Shown: positions 7,901 through 17,041, numbered from the stretch's first letter. The stretch is DNA of 64,000 bases from CAWCXF01 sp963799455 (GCA_963799455.1 CAWCXF010000007.1:558001-622000), one strand, 5' to 3'. Made by a program: numbers and translations. The notes: a model not told the origin generated them from the letters alone.

Positions 7901-10261
7901 GAGGGGCCCGCGGCGCTCTCGGGGACCGCCACCCGCACCGCCGACGGCGCCGTCTCGACCGACGCGCGGCTGACGGCGCCCGCGGGCATCGCCGCCGACG
8001 TGACCGCGAGCCTCGCCGCCTCCGGGGACATCCAGGCCGAGCTGGACGCGACGGTGGCCGAGCCCGGCGCGCTGCGCGAGGGGCTGCCGGGGCCGATCGA
8101 GGCCGAGGTGGCGGCGAGCCGCACGAACGGCGCCTGGACGGCCAACGCCGACGTGACCGCGCCCGGCGACACGCGGCTCGCGCTCGACGCGACGCTGCCG
8201 CCCGAGGGCGACGCGGCGGTGGACTTCGACCTCGCGCTGGCCGACCCCGCGCCCTACCTCAACGGGCTCCCCGGGCCCCTGACGGCGACCGGCACGGCGC
8301 GGCGCGACCCCGAGGGCTGGACGGCCGAGGTGGACGCCGCGGCCGCCGACGGCAGCCGGATCACCGCCGACGCCACCCTGCCCGACGAGGGCCGCGCCGA
8401 GGTCGCGTTCGACGCCCGCCTGGCCGATCTCGGCCGCTTCGTGCCCCGGCTCCCCTCGGGCGAGGCCACCGCCCAGGGCACCGCGACGCGCGAGGACGGC
8501 ACCTGGAGCGCGCAGGCCCAGCTGACGGCGCCCGCCGGAATCGCGGCCCGCGTCGAGGGCTCGCTCGCGCCCTCCGGCGACGCGGACGTGACCTTCGACG
8601 CGGCCGTGGGCGAGCTGGGCCGCTTCGTGCCCCAGCTTCCCGGCGAGGCCACGGCCCAAGGCACGGTGCGCCGCGAGGGGGGCGCCTTCGTCCTCGACGT
8701 GGAGGCCACCGGCCCCCGGGGGACCAGCGCCTCGCTCGACGGCACCTACGATCCGCAGGGCCCGACCGACGTGGACTTCGACCTGCGGCTCGGCGACGTG
8801 GCGCCCTTCGTGCCGCAGCTGAGCGGCCCGGTCGCGGCGCAGGGCACGCTGACCTCGCAGGGCGCGCAGAGCCCGCTCGCCATCGACGCGGCGGTGGAGG
8901 GCCCGGCGGGCTCGCGGGCCCAGCTCGGCGGCACGCTCGCGCGCGACTTCGCCACCGCCGACCTCTCGGCCTCGGGCACCGCGCCGCTCGACCTCGCCAA
9001 CCCCTTCATCCGCCCGCGCGCGATCGACGGGACGGCGCGCTTCGACCTCCGCCTCGACGGGCCCCTGGAGCCCGGCTCGCTCACCGGCACCGTCAGCGCG
9101 CAGGGCGCGCGGCTCGCGCTCCCGGACCAGCGCCTCGCCATCGAGGGCATCGACGCCGAGGTCCGGCTCGCGGCCGGGCGCGCCGTGCTCGACGTCACGG
9201 GCGAGCTGAGCACGGGGGGCCGGCTCGCGGCCTCGGGGCCGATCGCGCTCGCGCCCCCCTTCGAGGCCGACCTGAGCGTGACGGCCGAGGATCTCGTGAT
9301 CGTCGACCCGCTCCTTTACGAGACGACGGTGGACGCCGGGCTGAGCGTCACCGGCCCGCTGACGGGCAGCGGCGGGCGCATCGCCGGCACCATCCAGCTC
9401 GCCGAGACCGAGGTGCGCATCCCCTCCTCGGGCTTCGGCGGCTCGGGCGCGATCCCGCTCATCGAGCATGTGGGCGCGCCGCGCGCGGTGCAGCTCACGC
9501 GCCAGAGGGCCCGGCTCGCCGACGTGGCCCCCGCGAGCCGCCGCGGCACGCCGCAGAACAACGTCTTCGACCTCGACATCCGCATCCTCGCCGAGAACCG
9601 CATCTTCGTGCGCGGCCGCGGGCTCGACGCCGAGCTCGGCGGCGCGCTGCGCCTGACGGGGAGCACCGCCGACGTGGTCCCGGTGGGCGAGTTCGACCTG
9701 ATCCGCGGCCGGCTCGACCTGCTCGGCCAGCGCTTCGACTTCGACGAGGGCTCCTTCTCGCTCCAGGGCGACTTCGTGCCGGTGATCCGGCTGGTGGCCG
9801 TCACCGAGACCGACGACGACCAGATCTCGATCATCCTGGAGGGCGAGCTGACCGACCCCGACCTGCGCATCGTCTCGGGCGCGGGGCTGCCGCAGGACGA
9901 GGCGATCGCGCGGCTCCTGTTCGGGCGCGACCTGCGCGAGCTGAGCCCGTTGCAGGCCGCGCGCCTCGCCAACGCCGTGGCGGAGCTGTCGGGGCGCGGG
10001 GGCGCGCTGGGCCTCGTCAGCGGGCTGCGCGAGGGGCTCGGGCTCGACGACCTCGACATCACCTCCAACGAGGAGGGCGTGCTGGCGCTGCGCGCGGGCC
10101 GATACCTGACCGACAACGTCTACACCGACCTGTCGATCGACGAGCAGGGCCAGACCGAGATCAACCTCAACCTCGACGTCACCGACGACGTGACCGTCAA
10201 GGGCCGCGTCAACGCCGAGGGCAGGAGCGGGCTGGGGCTGTTCTTCGAGCGCGACTACTGA
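4949..10261 (+). CDS. tamB: Translocation and assembly module protein TamB (DUF490)
   Basis: 1770 residues. The protein has a signal/anchor (AWLLILALLTLAAAPAAAQ), then a very long beta-rich body and a C-terminal TamB/DUF490 domain (GEFDLIRGRLDLLGQRFDFD, about residue 1578 on, and DPDLRIVSGAGLPQDEAIAR), ending FFERDY. TamB spans the periplasm as a lipid-lined beta-taco and partners TamA, whose gene overlaps it. It is longer than typical TamB proteins, because roughly residues 600-1350 are built of about eleven near-identical modules of about 61 residues. Identification is certain; the cargo is unknown. Confidence 0.95.
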   Translation: MRAWLLILALLTLAAAPAAAQDIDDADGGRGFLTSRIEGLLSGAGREVRITGFEGALSSRATIDRLTIADDEGVWLTIEDAVFDWDRSALFGRRLEIQELSAGLIKLDRFPASDPGVQPPRATAREFKLPELPVSVEIGRVAAERVELGAPILGQPAALSLEGSGRLSDGTAEVRLDARRVDDAEGRFVVDASYDPGAGGLDLTVTLDEGAGGIAATALGIPGEPPLTLAAEATGTPSDLSAEFALGADGADRLAGTFALRDEGDGRRFALDARGDVAPLLAPDYRDFFGDDLSVTAEGSQTEGEGFELSALSVETAELSLRGSASIAPGGLPDAFDLALVLRNGEDGVRLPVGGEVRVGAADLTARFDASEGEAWTLSGTIETLRTGAVDVGRLTLDGGGTISRADPRAVTGEARLTASGVEADDPGLVEALGSEITLGVDAGWAEGQPVDLRSLRVSGAGFEVSAEGQVAGATLDGTVTANLEDLSQFDALTGASLGGALEVRAEGSFAPLSGAFDARLTGTGRDLSTGIEAADALIGGQAQLVVDAARTVEGTEIREFTIETEALRAEVEGHIAPDAEEAVRLSYTAQLHDVGRLVEQVSGPATIEGTVMRAGALGQPPEAQAEGVDARWRVTLQAEAPQETSVTLFATVPDEGAASVDFEASVGDLEPYVAQLPGPASVQGRARREGGDWTANLTADLPQDITARADATLSEAGALAADFDASVGELGAFVPQLAGEATLTGSVTRDAETQDVRAVVSADLPQGIEAEVTAALPAEGPATAAFDARIADLGAFVPQLPGEATLSGSATRDADGVEASFDLAAPQGIEAQVEATLPAEGPTTAAFDARVADLGAFTDLVEGPATLTGTATRSDDGVTAVDARMDGPEGIEATLDARLVGEALSADLDAQVPDVGAFVPALEGPAAIDAAVRREDGATRATLSVDGPQGIEAEIAATLPAEGPIEATYDARVSDVSALAPLPEGPAALSGTATRTADGAVSTDARLTAPAGIAADVTASLAASGDIQAELDATVAEPGALREGLPGPIEAEVAASRTNGAWTANADVTAPGDTRLALDATLPPEGDAAVDFDLALADPAPYLNGLPGPLTATGTARRDPEGWTAEVDAAAADGSRITADATLPDEGRAEVAFDARLADLGRFVPRLPSGEATAQGTATREDGTWSAQAQLTAPAGIAARVEGSLAPSGDADVTFDAAVGELGRFVPQLPGEATAQGTVRREGGAFVLDVEATGPRGTSASLDGTYDPQGPTDVDFDLRLGDVAPFVPQLSGPVAAQGTLTSQGAQSPLAIDAAVEGPAGSRAQLGGTLARDFATADLSASGTAPLDLANPFIRPRAIDGTARFDLRLDGPLEPGSLTGTVSAQGARLALPDQRLAIEGIDAEVRLAAGRAVLDVTGELSTGGRLAASGPIALAPPFEADLSVTAEDLVIVDPLLYETTVDAGLSVTGPLTGSGGRIAGTIQLAETEVRIPSSGFGGSGAIPLIEHVGAPRAVQLTRQRARLADVAPASRRGTPQNNVFDLDIRILAENRIFVRGRGLDAELGGALRLTGSTADVVPVGEFDLIRGRLDLLGQRFDFDEGSFSLQGDFVPVIRLVAVTETDDDQISIILEGELTDPDLRIVSGAGLPQDEAIARLLFGRDLRELSPLQAARLANAVAELSGRGGALGLVSGLREGLGLDDLDITSNEEGVLALRAGRYLTDNVYTDLSIDEQGQTEINLNLDVTDDVTVKGRVNAEGRSGLGLFFERDY
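6755..9000 (+). repeat. Tandem coding repeats inside tamB (about 11 modules of about 180-190 bp)
   Basis: Each module runs roughly L-x-G-x-A-T-x-x-G-T-x-x-R ... P-x-G-I-x-A ... LPAEGP ... FDARVADLGAFVPQ. Successive module starts, for example 6977, 7160, 7349 and 7529, are 183, 189 and 180 bases apart, always a multiple of three. The modules differ enough to be old, but several share near-identical stretches (PQGIEA, LPAEGP, DLGAFVPQLPGEATL). This looks like stepwise duplication of one structural rung set. Confidence 0.85.
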
Positions 10262-10281
10262 GCGCTCGGTCCCCCGCGCCA

Positions 10282-10307
10282 GGAACCCCGCGCGACGGGA
10301 TCGGGTT
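10282..10307 (+). promoter_or_regulatory. EcfG-type general stress promoter, GGAAC-N17-GGTT
   Basis: GGAAC at 10282-10286 and GGTT at 10304-10307, 17 bases apart, end 33 bases before the ATG of the first PRC-barrel gene. The alphaproteobacterial EcfG consensus is GGAAC-N16/17-CGTT; here the -10 begins with G instead of C. Confidence 0.6.
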
Positions 10308-10340
10308 GAGGGGCATCGAGCCGCAGGGGGAGCCGCCGCC

Positions 10341-11108
10341 ATGCCGACTGACATCCCGCCCGACGCCCCCCCCGGACCCCCGGAGGGCCCCCGCAACAGC
10401 CTGCGCGCGCTGCTCGACGGCACCGTGCGCGTCGAGGGGGACGACCTGCCGGTCTCGGACGCCTGGATCGACCGCCACGCGATGGCGCTGCGCTATGTCG
10501 GGCTCGACGTGGGCGGCTGGCTCGACCGGCACGTGGCGCTGGTCTCGGCGGAGCGCCTCGCCTGGTCGCGCGACGCCGGGGGGGCGGGCGGCTGGCGCGC
10601 GGACCTGGGCCGGGCCGAGATCGAGGCCGACGAGGCCCGGCTCCAGGAGGGCCGGGGGTGGATCGACATCGCCGCGCTGCCGCCGGTGATCACCGGGCCC
10701 TTCGGCTTCACCGTCTCGCCGATGCTCATCGGGGCAGGGCTCCTGTCGGAGGCCGAGGAGGAGCGTCCGCCCCACCCCCCCGGCGGAGGGGAGGGGGAGG
10801 AGGCCTCGGGCCGGACGCGCGCGCTCGACCGCGCAGGCGACTGGCTCGACGCCCCGGTGAAGCCGCGGCCCGACGGGGTGGGGCCGAAGGGGGAAGCCGA
10901 GGCGAGGCTCTCCATCGCCGACCTGCTGATCGACCCCGCCGACCTGTCGGTCACCCACGCCGTGATCGAGGTCGGCGGGCGGCCACGGGCCGTGCCGCTG
11001 CTGCGGCTCGATCCGCGGCCCGAGGACGGGGAGCCGGTGCCCCTCGACCTCACCCTCGCCGAGATCGAGGCCATGCCCGAGGTCGTCGCGCCCTCGCGCG
11101 ACCCCTGA
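10341..11108 (+). CDS. PRC-barrel domain protein
   Basis: 255 residues, no signal peptide or membrane segment. Two PRC-barrel-like units can be seen: residues about 20-115 (VSDAWIDRHAMALRYVGLDVGGWLDRHVALVS) and about 185-245 (LSIADLLIDPADLSVTHAVIEVGGRPRAVPLLRL), split by a disordered PPHPPGGGEGEE-type linker. PRC barrels occur in photosynthetic reaction-centre H subunits and many small stress or RNA-metabolism proteins. An EcfG-type promoter just upstream suggests induction by general stress. Exact role unknown. Confidence 0.75.
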   Translation: MPTDIPPDAPPGPPEGPRNSLRALLDGTVRVEGDDLPVSDAWIDRHAMALRYVGLDVGGWLDRHVALVSAERLAWSRDAGGAGGWRADLGRAEIEADEARLQEGRGWIDIAALPPVITGPFGFTVSPMLIGAGLLSEAEEERPPHPPGGGEGEEASGRTRALDRAGDWLDAPVKPRPDGVGPKGEAEARLSIADLLIDPADLSVTHAVIEVGGRPRAVPLLRLDPRPEDGEPVPLDLTLAEIEAMPEVVAPSRDP

Positions 11109-11172
11109 GCGAGCGCGAGGGCCGGGTCCGCGACGCCGTCGGGGCCGCGCGAGACCAGCGCGCCTCGCCCTC

Positions 11173-11198
11173 GGAACCGGTGGAGGGCACGGGACGTT
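11173..11198 (+). promoter_or_regulatory. EcfG-type promoter, GGAAC-N17-CGTT
   Basis: GGAAC at 11173-11177 and CGTT at 11195-11198 with a 17-base spacer, a full match to the EcfG consensus, in an intergenic gap and pointing at the second PRC-barrel gene. Confidence 0.75.
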
Positions 11199-11329
11199 CG
11201 CCCGCCATCGCCGCGGCGCCCGCCGATCGTCGGACCGAGGGGCCGGGGAATCTCCCCCGAGCCGCTGCCGCGCGGGCCGCGATCGGGGGTGGGCCGGGCA
11301 TCGAGAGGAGTGAGCCATGAGAATCTCTG

Positions 11330-12358
11330 ATGCTGGGCACCGCCGCGGCGCTGGCCCTCGCCGCCGGAGCCCGAGCCCAGACCGGGACCGTGGCCCCGAC
11401 GATCGAGGGCACCGGGACCGTGCCCGGCGATCTGGCCGGCCGCCCGGTCTACGCCGTCGAGGGCGACGCAGGGGACACGGCGCTTCTGACGGATGTCCCT
11501 CCCGGCTGGATCGAGGTCGGCGTGATCGAGGAGCTGGCGGCCGCGGGCGGCGGCGTCGAGGTGGCCTTCGCGCCCGGGCTGATGGCCGAGGACGAGGCGA
11601 CGAGCGCCGAGGTGCCGGCCGAGCGGCTGCGGCTGATCCCCGACCGGGACGACCCGGGCAACTACTTCGTGCTGCTCGACGTCGCCGGGACGCCGCTGGC
11701 GAGCGTGATCGAGGGCGCCGGGCGCGACCGGCCGGCCGTCGCCGCCGACGAGCCGCCGGAGGGCGCCGCCGTGATGGCCGACGAGGCGGAGCTCGCGCCC
11801 GAGCCCGAGCCCGAGCCCGAGCCCGGCGCCGAGGTCGTGGTGATCTCGCCCGAGGCGGAGGCCGAGCCGCTGCGCGAGGTGGACATCGCCGACCCCGACG
11901 CGCCGCCGATCGAGGACGCGACCGAGGTGGTGCCCGAGAGCGACCCCGGCGACGGGGCGCGGGTGCCCGAGATCGCGGCCGAGACCGGGCTGACCTCGCC
12001 CACCGGGACCGCCGCGATGCCGGCCGAGGGGGTCGTCGCGCCGCCCGGAGTGGCGCCCGAGGGCTTCGCCGTCGCCGACATGAGCACGATGGACCCGACC
12101 CAGCTTCTGGGCGTGCGCGTCTATTCGGGGGACGACGAGCGGATCGGCGAGATCGGCCGCTGGATCGGCGAGGCGACGGGCCGGTTCCCCGAGGCGGCGG
12201 TGGTGAACGTGGGCGGCCTGCTGGGCCTCGGCGAGCGTGAGGTGGCGATCCCCAGCGACCGGCTGACGCTGATGGCCGACGCCGACGGCAACGACCTGCG
12301 CGTCTACGTCGAGATGACCGGGGCCGAGATCGAGGGCCTGCCCGAGATCGCCGACTGA
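11330..12358 (+). CDS. Secreted PRC-barrel domain protein, signal peptide apparently frameshifted
   Basis: 342 residues from the in-frame ATG. A hydrophobic leader (LGTAAALALAAGARAQ) is followed by an acidic low-complexity middle (EPEPEPEPG) and a C-terminal PRC barrel (about residues 255-335: QLLGVRVYSGDDERIGEIGR, EVAIPSDRLTLM). The only good ribosome site (GAGGAG) precedes an ATG at 11317 which is one base out of frame. Removing one A at the GAATC of 11321-11325 joins it as MRSLMLGTAAALALAAG, a textbook signal peptide, and gives a 346-residue protein. So the real gene is probably 11317-12358 with one surplus base in this sequence. It is probably periplasmic. Confidence 0.75.
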   Translation: MLGTAAALALAAGARAQTGTVAPTIEGTGTVPGDLAGRPVYAVEGDAGDTALLTDVPPGWIEVGVIEELAAAGGGVEVAFAPGLMAEDEATSAEVPAERLRLIPDRDDPGNYFVLLDVAGTPLASVIEGAGRDRPAVAADEPPEGAAVMADEAELAPEPEPEPEPGAEVVVISPEAEAEPLREVDIADPDAPPIEDATEVVPESDPGDGARVPEIAAETGLTSPTGTAAMPAEGVVAPPGVAPEGFAVADMSTMDPTQLLGVRVYSGDDERIGEIGRWIGEATGRFPEAAVVNVGGLLGLGEREVAIPSDRLTLMADADGNDLRVYVEMTGAEIEGLPEIAD

Positions 12359-12621
12359 CGCCGCGTCCCGATCGAGGGCGCGATGCGGCGAGGCCGCGCC
12401 GCCCTCCCCCGCGTGGACGCGCCCCATGCCTGGGCCGTTCACGCACGCGGGGGGAGGGAGCGCGTCCTCGCGGTGCATTCCGCTCGCCACCTCAGCCGTC
12501 CGGCGAGCCCGCTTGAGTTCTGCGGCGGCTGCGCAGGGAGCGCCCAGGCCGTGCCGCTCGTCGCCTCGACGCGCGGGATCGTGCCGGGTGCGGGGCGCTT
12601 CCTGGAGGCGTGCCGGTCGCC

Positions 12622-12762
12622 TCAGCGGCGGGGCGCAGGGCGGACGCCGTCCCCCACGCGCACCGGGATCGGGCGCAGCTCGGGGGCCGGCTCGGGCGCC
12701 AGGAGGCCCCCGAGGGCGCGCAGCAGATCGTCGAGAATGCGCGCGACGCGGGGCTCGGTCAT
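12622..12762 (-). CDS. Small protein of unknown function (46 residues)
   Basis: A short frame starting MTEPRVARILDDLLRALGG and ending in a proline/arginine-rich tail. Its ATG is preceded by AAAGGA at good spacing, a better ribosome site than most nearby frames have. It lies 138 bases downstream of the phospholipase D gene on the same strand, so it may be the last gene of the nepR operon. The N-terminal half could form one amphipathic helix. I do not recognise a family. Confidence 0.45.
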   Translation of the reverse strand: MTEPRVARILDDLLRALGGLLAPEPAPELRPIPVRVGDGVRPAPRR

Positions 12763-12899
12763 CGGGGCGTCCTTTCGCTGTGCCGGGCCGGCCAGGGTGC
12801 CAGGCCCTTTCAACATAGGGGCTCGGCTCGGATGGGGAAGGGCACGGTCGCGCCATGGACCCCGACCCCCCGCCTGACGCGCGCGCCCCGGCGCGGCCC

Positions 12900-14508
12900 T
12901 CACACCATCTCCTCGGGTATGCCGGGCAGATCCCGGCCCAGGCGCTCGGCCGGGCGGGTGGAGTAGGGCAGGATGAAGCCGCGCCGATGCGCCGGGTGGC
13001 GGCGCAGGTTGTCGTGCGCCAGCGCCGCCCAGGACATCGCCGCCGTCTGCGTCGAGAAGCAGGCCGGAATCCGCGGTCCTCGGCAGCCAGTGCTCGAAGA
13101 GGCGCCATCGCAGGCGGCGCACGTCGGAGGGCGCGTCGAAGGCGAGCCCGGCCTCGGTATCCCAGCGGAAGGAGCGGCCGTTGAGGTTGGCCGACGACAC
13201 GCAGGCGAGCGCGTCGTCGAAGAGCGACACCTTGGAATGGACGTAGATCAGCGGGGCGCCGGCATAGACGTCGCGCCTCTCGGATCGCTGGAGCGCCGGG
13301 CGCGCGGGGCAGCCGATGAACAGGCGCCGGCCGAAGGCGCGGCGGACCTTGCGGATGCAGTGCGCCTGGAGGTGCTCGCCGAAGCGCGCGTCGAGGCCGC
13401 GGGCGTCGTCGAAGGCCACGTCCTCGGGCGCGGCCGGCAGGATCAGGATGCCGGTGAGCCGCGGGTTGTCGCGCGCCGCCTGCGCCATCACGCGGGCGAG
13501 CCGCCGGTCGCGGAAGAACTGGGACTCGAGGTAGACGAAGCGCTCGGCCCGGGCCACGGCGCGGTAGTGAAGCTGCGCCAGCTCGTCGATCAGCGGCTCG
13601 GGCGAGAGCTTGACATGCGGGCGCGCGCGCTTCTTCGACAGCGTGCGCAGGAGGTGTCCGGCGTCGCGGGCCGGAGGGGCGCGGCCTGCCACCTCGTCGA
13701 GGAAGCGGCCGAGATGGGCGTGCGCGTCGGCCGCGGCGGGCCCCTGGACCAGCACCGCCACGTCGTGCCAGGTCTCGCGGCCGGGGCGCTCGTGCTCGGG
13801 CGTGTCGTGGCGCCGCTCGTCGAGGTCGAGCCCGCCGATGTAGAGCCACTCCTCGTCGAAGACGGCGAGCTTCTGGTGGTGGGTGGCGGGCACCAGCCCG
13901 GCCGAGACGAAGGCCTTCGGCGCGTAGCCGTCGGGGCGCGAGACGAGGTGCGGCGCCAGCCCCGGCATCTCGGCGATCGCGCGGGCGCGGCCGCGCTCGG
14001 GCATGCCCGAGAGCCATTCCGAGCGGGTGCGCAGCTCGCCCCGGATCCGGCTGTAGAACAGCATCCTCGGCAGCGCGGAGACGCGCGCGGGGTGCAGCGC
14101 CGCGATCACGTCGAGCCGCGCGCGAGGCCCTGCGAGTTCGGCCGCCGCCATCAGGAGGCGCACGGCGCGCCAGGTCTTGCGGTGGATGCCGCTGGCGACC
14201 ACCGGGTCGAAGTCGCACAACGCCAGCTCGACGCGGACGCCGCGGCCGAGCGTGTGGGCCACGAGGTCGAACCAATCGCGCCCGACCGCGCGCCCGGCGT
14301 CCGAATAAAGCGGCGTGAGGGGGTCGAAGATCCGGAACCCCATGCGGACGTGCGAGCGCGCCGCCAGCATGCGCTCCTCGAGGGCGGGGTAGGCCTCGGC
14401 GGCGGTGATCAGGAACCGCGGCGCGGCCTGCCCGCGCGCCGGGTCGGCCCGGACCGGGACGGCGCCCTGTGGGGCCTGGCGCCCGCGCCGCCGCGCCTGC
14501 CGGCTCAC
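12900..14508 (-). CDS. Phospholipase D / cardiolipin synthase-like protein, frameshifted near its C-terminus
   Basis: Two HKD catalytic motifs are present: HHQKLAVFDEEWLYIGGLD and HSKVSLFDDALACVSSANLN, so it should act on phospholipids through a phosphohistidine intermediate. The GTG start at 14508 overlaps the kinase stop (GTGA). As written, the frame runs off into arginine/proline-rich residues after HWLPRTADSG. Deleting one A at the GAATC of 13067-13071 gives HWLPRTAVPACFSTQTAAMS and continues to a natural end RDLPGIPEEMV, stop at 12900, 535 residues in all. No signal peptide or membrane segment is obvious. Presence in the nepR-ecfG operon links it to stress-time membrane remodelling (inference). 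Confidence 0.85.
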
Positions 14509-16284
14509 TCCGCCGCCTGAAGGGCGCCGGGCGGCGAGGGCTCCTCCCCGGCGTCGTCCTCGAACCCCGAGGGGGTGAAGCGGATCGAGATGCGATAGGA
14601 GCCGGGCGCCTCCTCGACCTCGGGGGCCGCGTCGAGCTGCATGGCGAAGGCGCGGATGAGCTGGTTGCCCAGCCCCGTCCCGTCCTCGCCCATGGCGGGC
14701 GCGCGCAGGAGCGTCCCCCGGGAGTTGGCGATCGAGACCTCCGCCGAGCCGTCGGCCTCGCGGCGCAGCGACACCGCGATCCAGGGCCGCGACCCGTCCT
14801 CGGGGCGGCCGACATACTTGACCGCGTTGGTGGTGGCCTCGGTGACGAAGAGCGACAGCGGCACCGCCTGATCGGGGTAGAGCTCGAGCGGGTCGAAGTC
14901 GGACTCGACGCGCGCCTCGCCCTCGGGCGGCGCGCCCATCAGCGCGAGCTGGCCGACGATCTCGTGCAGCACGACGTCGGCGCGGATCGTGCCGGCGTCG
15001 GTCTGGTAGAGGTTGCGGTGGATGGTGGCGAGCCCCAGCACCCGGTCCTGGACGCGGCGCAGGACGTGGCGCGCCTCGGCCGAGTCGATCTGTCGCATCT
15101 GCATGTTGATGATCGAGGAGATCAGCTGGAGGTTGTTCTTGACCCGGTGGTGGACCTCGCGCAGCAGCACCTTCTGCTCGTGCAGCCGGTCCTCGGTCTC
15201 GGCCTCCTCGCGCAGGATGCGCTCGGCCATGGCGGCGAAGGCCGCGTCCATCTCGGCGATCTCGGCCGGCGCGTCGGGGGCCAGCTCGCCGTGGGGCAGG
15301 CGCCGGTGGTCGGCGAAGGCGCGCATCCGGCGGCGCAGCTCGGCCATGTGGCGGATCACCAGCCGGTGGACCGCGACGTAGGCCACCACGAGGCTGACCG
15401 CCAGCATCAGGATCGGGAACAGCCATGCCGGCAACGCCCGGCCCAGGGGCGAGGCGAGCGCGGGCTCGTCCTCCCAGCTTCCCATCGCATGGACGGTGCC
15501 GCGCAGGATCGGCACCATGGCGAAGGTGCGATGGCGGCCGAGCCGGTCGGTCCCTCTCACCACGTCGGCGGGCCGCCCGACGTAGTCGGCGAGCCGGCCC
15601 CGGGCGGGCAGGCGGTCCTCGACCCCGTCGAGCCCCTGCGAGGAGGTCAGCACCTGGCCCTGGTCGTTGAAGGTGATGAGCTCGACCGAAGCGGCGATGT
15701 CGGGCGGCAGGTCGCTCGCCCCGAGGCTCCGATGCGGCATCGAGACGAAGGCGAAGCCGCCGCCCTCCTCGGCGCGCACCGGATAGGAGGCGATCATCAC
15801 CGAGGTCTCCGGGAGCGGCGCGTCGCGGTTGACGGCGACCCGGGCGCGCGGGCTGGCCATCCAGTCCGCGAAGTTCGGGTAGCCCGAGAAGTCGTAGGGC
15901 CGTCTGTCCGAGGAGCAGGTCTGCGCGCCCGTGGGATCGACGTAGCCCGCATAGGCGTAGCGCGCCGAGTCGGCGACGAGCCGGCCCAGCGTCGCCTCGC
16001 ACCGGCCCGAGGCGATCAGCGTGTTCACGGTGCCCGCCAGCGCCTGCGCGGTGCCGAGCGAGCGCTGGAATCTGCTGGCGCTCGACGAGGGCCGCGCGCT
16101 CGGTCTGCGCCAGCAGGGTGAGGTCCAGGCGCTGCTGGGCGACGCGGCTGACCTGGAGCGTCTGCCACACCGCGATCAGGCCCACGGGCAGCAGCGCCAC
16201 GCCGAGGAACAGCGCGACGCGGACCCCCAGCCCGAGGCGGCCCCCAGAGCGCCGGATCGCGCCCATGGCGGACCTCACGGGCAT
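14505..16284 (-). CDS. Membrane sensor histidine kinase of the general stress response (HisKA_2 type), frameshifted near its N-terminus
   Basis: Order: N-terminal membrane segment (VRVALFLGVALLPVGLIAVW), periplasmic sensor region of about 250 residues, second membrane segment (LFPILMLAVSLVVAYVAVH), HAMP-like linker, HisKA_2 phosphoacceptor (LREVHHRVKNNLQLISSIIN, His near residue 377), and HATPase (FVTEATTNAVKY, GTGLGNQLI). Such kinases phosphorylate PhyR. The first 70 residues are in a different frame from the rest: removing one A at the GAATC of 16068-16072 joins VERQQ to FQRSLGTAQALAG and gives 592 residues. Start ATG overlaps the ecfG stop (TGATG). PhyK-type role is inferred from family and location. 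Confidence 0.88.
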
Positions 16285-16895
16285 CAGAGCGCGGACGAGC
16301 CGCCCGAAGCCAGGACGGCCATGGTCGCGTTGTCCGTCATCGTCAGCTCCTCGCCCTCCTCGAGATGGAGGAGCTCGGCGAGCTTGCCGCGGCCGCGGTT
16401 GGCGCGGGACTTGATGGTGCCGATGGCGCAGCCGCACATCTCGGCCGCCTCCTCGTAGGAGAAGCCCGAGGCGCCGACCAGGATCAGCGCCTCGCGCTGC
16501 TCGTCGGGCAGCTTCTCGAAGGCGCGGCGGAAGTCGGCGAGCTGGAGGCGGCCGTCATGGGCGGGCTTCTCGGCGAGCGACGCCGTGAACACCCCGTCCA
16601 CGTCGGGCACCTCGCGCTTGGCCTTGCGCCGGTTGGAGTAGAAGGTGTTTCGCAGGATCGTGAACAACCAGGCGCGCATGTTGGTGCCGGCCTGGAACTT
16701 CTCGATGTTGGTCCACGCCTTGACGATGGTGTCCTGCACGAGGTCGTCGGCCGCGGCCCCGTTGCGGGTGAGCGAGAGCGCGAAGGCGCGCAGCGCCGGC
16801 AGGTGATCGACGAGCTCGTCGCGCGGATCGGCGAGGTCGCCCGCGCCGTTCGGCCCCGGCCGCCGCTCGCGCCGGGCGTCGGATCTCGCGCTCAT
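16284..16895 (-). CDS. ecfG: General stress ECF sigma factor EcfG
   Basis: 203 residues. Sigma-70 region 2 (LVDHLPALRAFALSLTRNGA, DDLVQDTIVKAWTNIEKF, NMRAWLFTILRNTFYSNRRK) and region 4 (LPDEQREALILVGASGFSYE, AIGTIKSRANRGRGKL) are clear and match the EcfG subgroup. EcfG directs RNA polymerase to GGAAC-N16/17-CGTT promoters when released from NepR. The frame stays open upstream to 17054, but the start chosen, 16895, overlaps the nepR stop as ATGA, and upstream codons duplicate nepR in another frame. Adjacent nepR and phyR make the identity almost certain. Confidence 0.95.
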   Translation of the reverse strand: MSARSDARRERRPGPNGAGDLADPRDELVDHLPALRAFALSLTRNGAAADDLVQDTIVKAWTNIEKFQAGTNMRAWLFTILRNTFYSNRRKAKREVPDVDGVFTASLAEKPAHDGRLQLADFRRAFEKLPDEQREALILVGASGFSYEEAAEMCGCAIGTIKSRANRGRGKLAELLHLEEGEELTMTDNATMAVLASGGSSAL

Positions 16896-17041
16896 GGTGT
16901 CTCGTCCTGCTTGCGAAGCTGCTCGATCAGCTGCTGGAACCGGTCGGGAACCTCCTCCTCGACCGTCTGGCGATACACCCGCTGGAGGTTCTCGTCGATC
17001 CGGCTGGACGGCTTCGCGCTCCTTTTCTCGTCCCTTGTCAT
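16892..17041 (-). CDS. nepR: Anti-sigma factor NepR
   Basis: 49 residues, in a different frame from ecfG. It contains the NepR core (ENLQRVYRQTVEEEVPDRFQ, then QLIEQLRKQ) which wraps EcfG in unstressed cells and is captured by phosphorylated PhyR on stress. First gene of the operon nepR-ecfG-kinase-phospholipase D; its stop overlaps the ecfG start by 4 bases. An EcfG-like promoter lies 65 bases upstream, so the operon is probably self-activated. Confidence 0.95.
   Translation of the reverse strand: MTRDEKRSAKPSSRIDENLQRVYRQTVEEEVPDRFQQLIEQLRKQDETP

Noticed and set aside
4922..10423. 1833-residue open frame antisense to tamB
   Set aside because: It is the mirror of strong GC third-position bias in tamB; composition is Arg/Gly/His-rich with no family feature.
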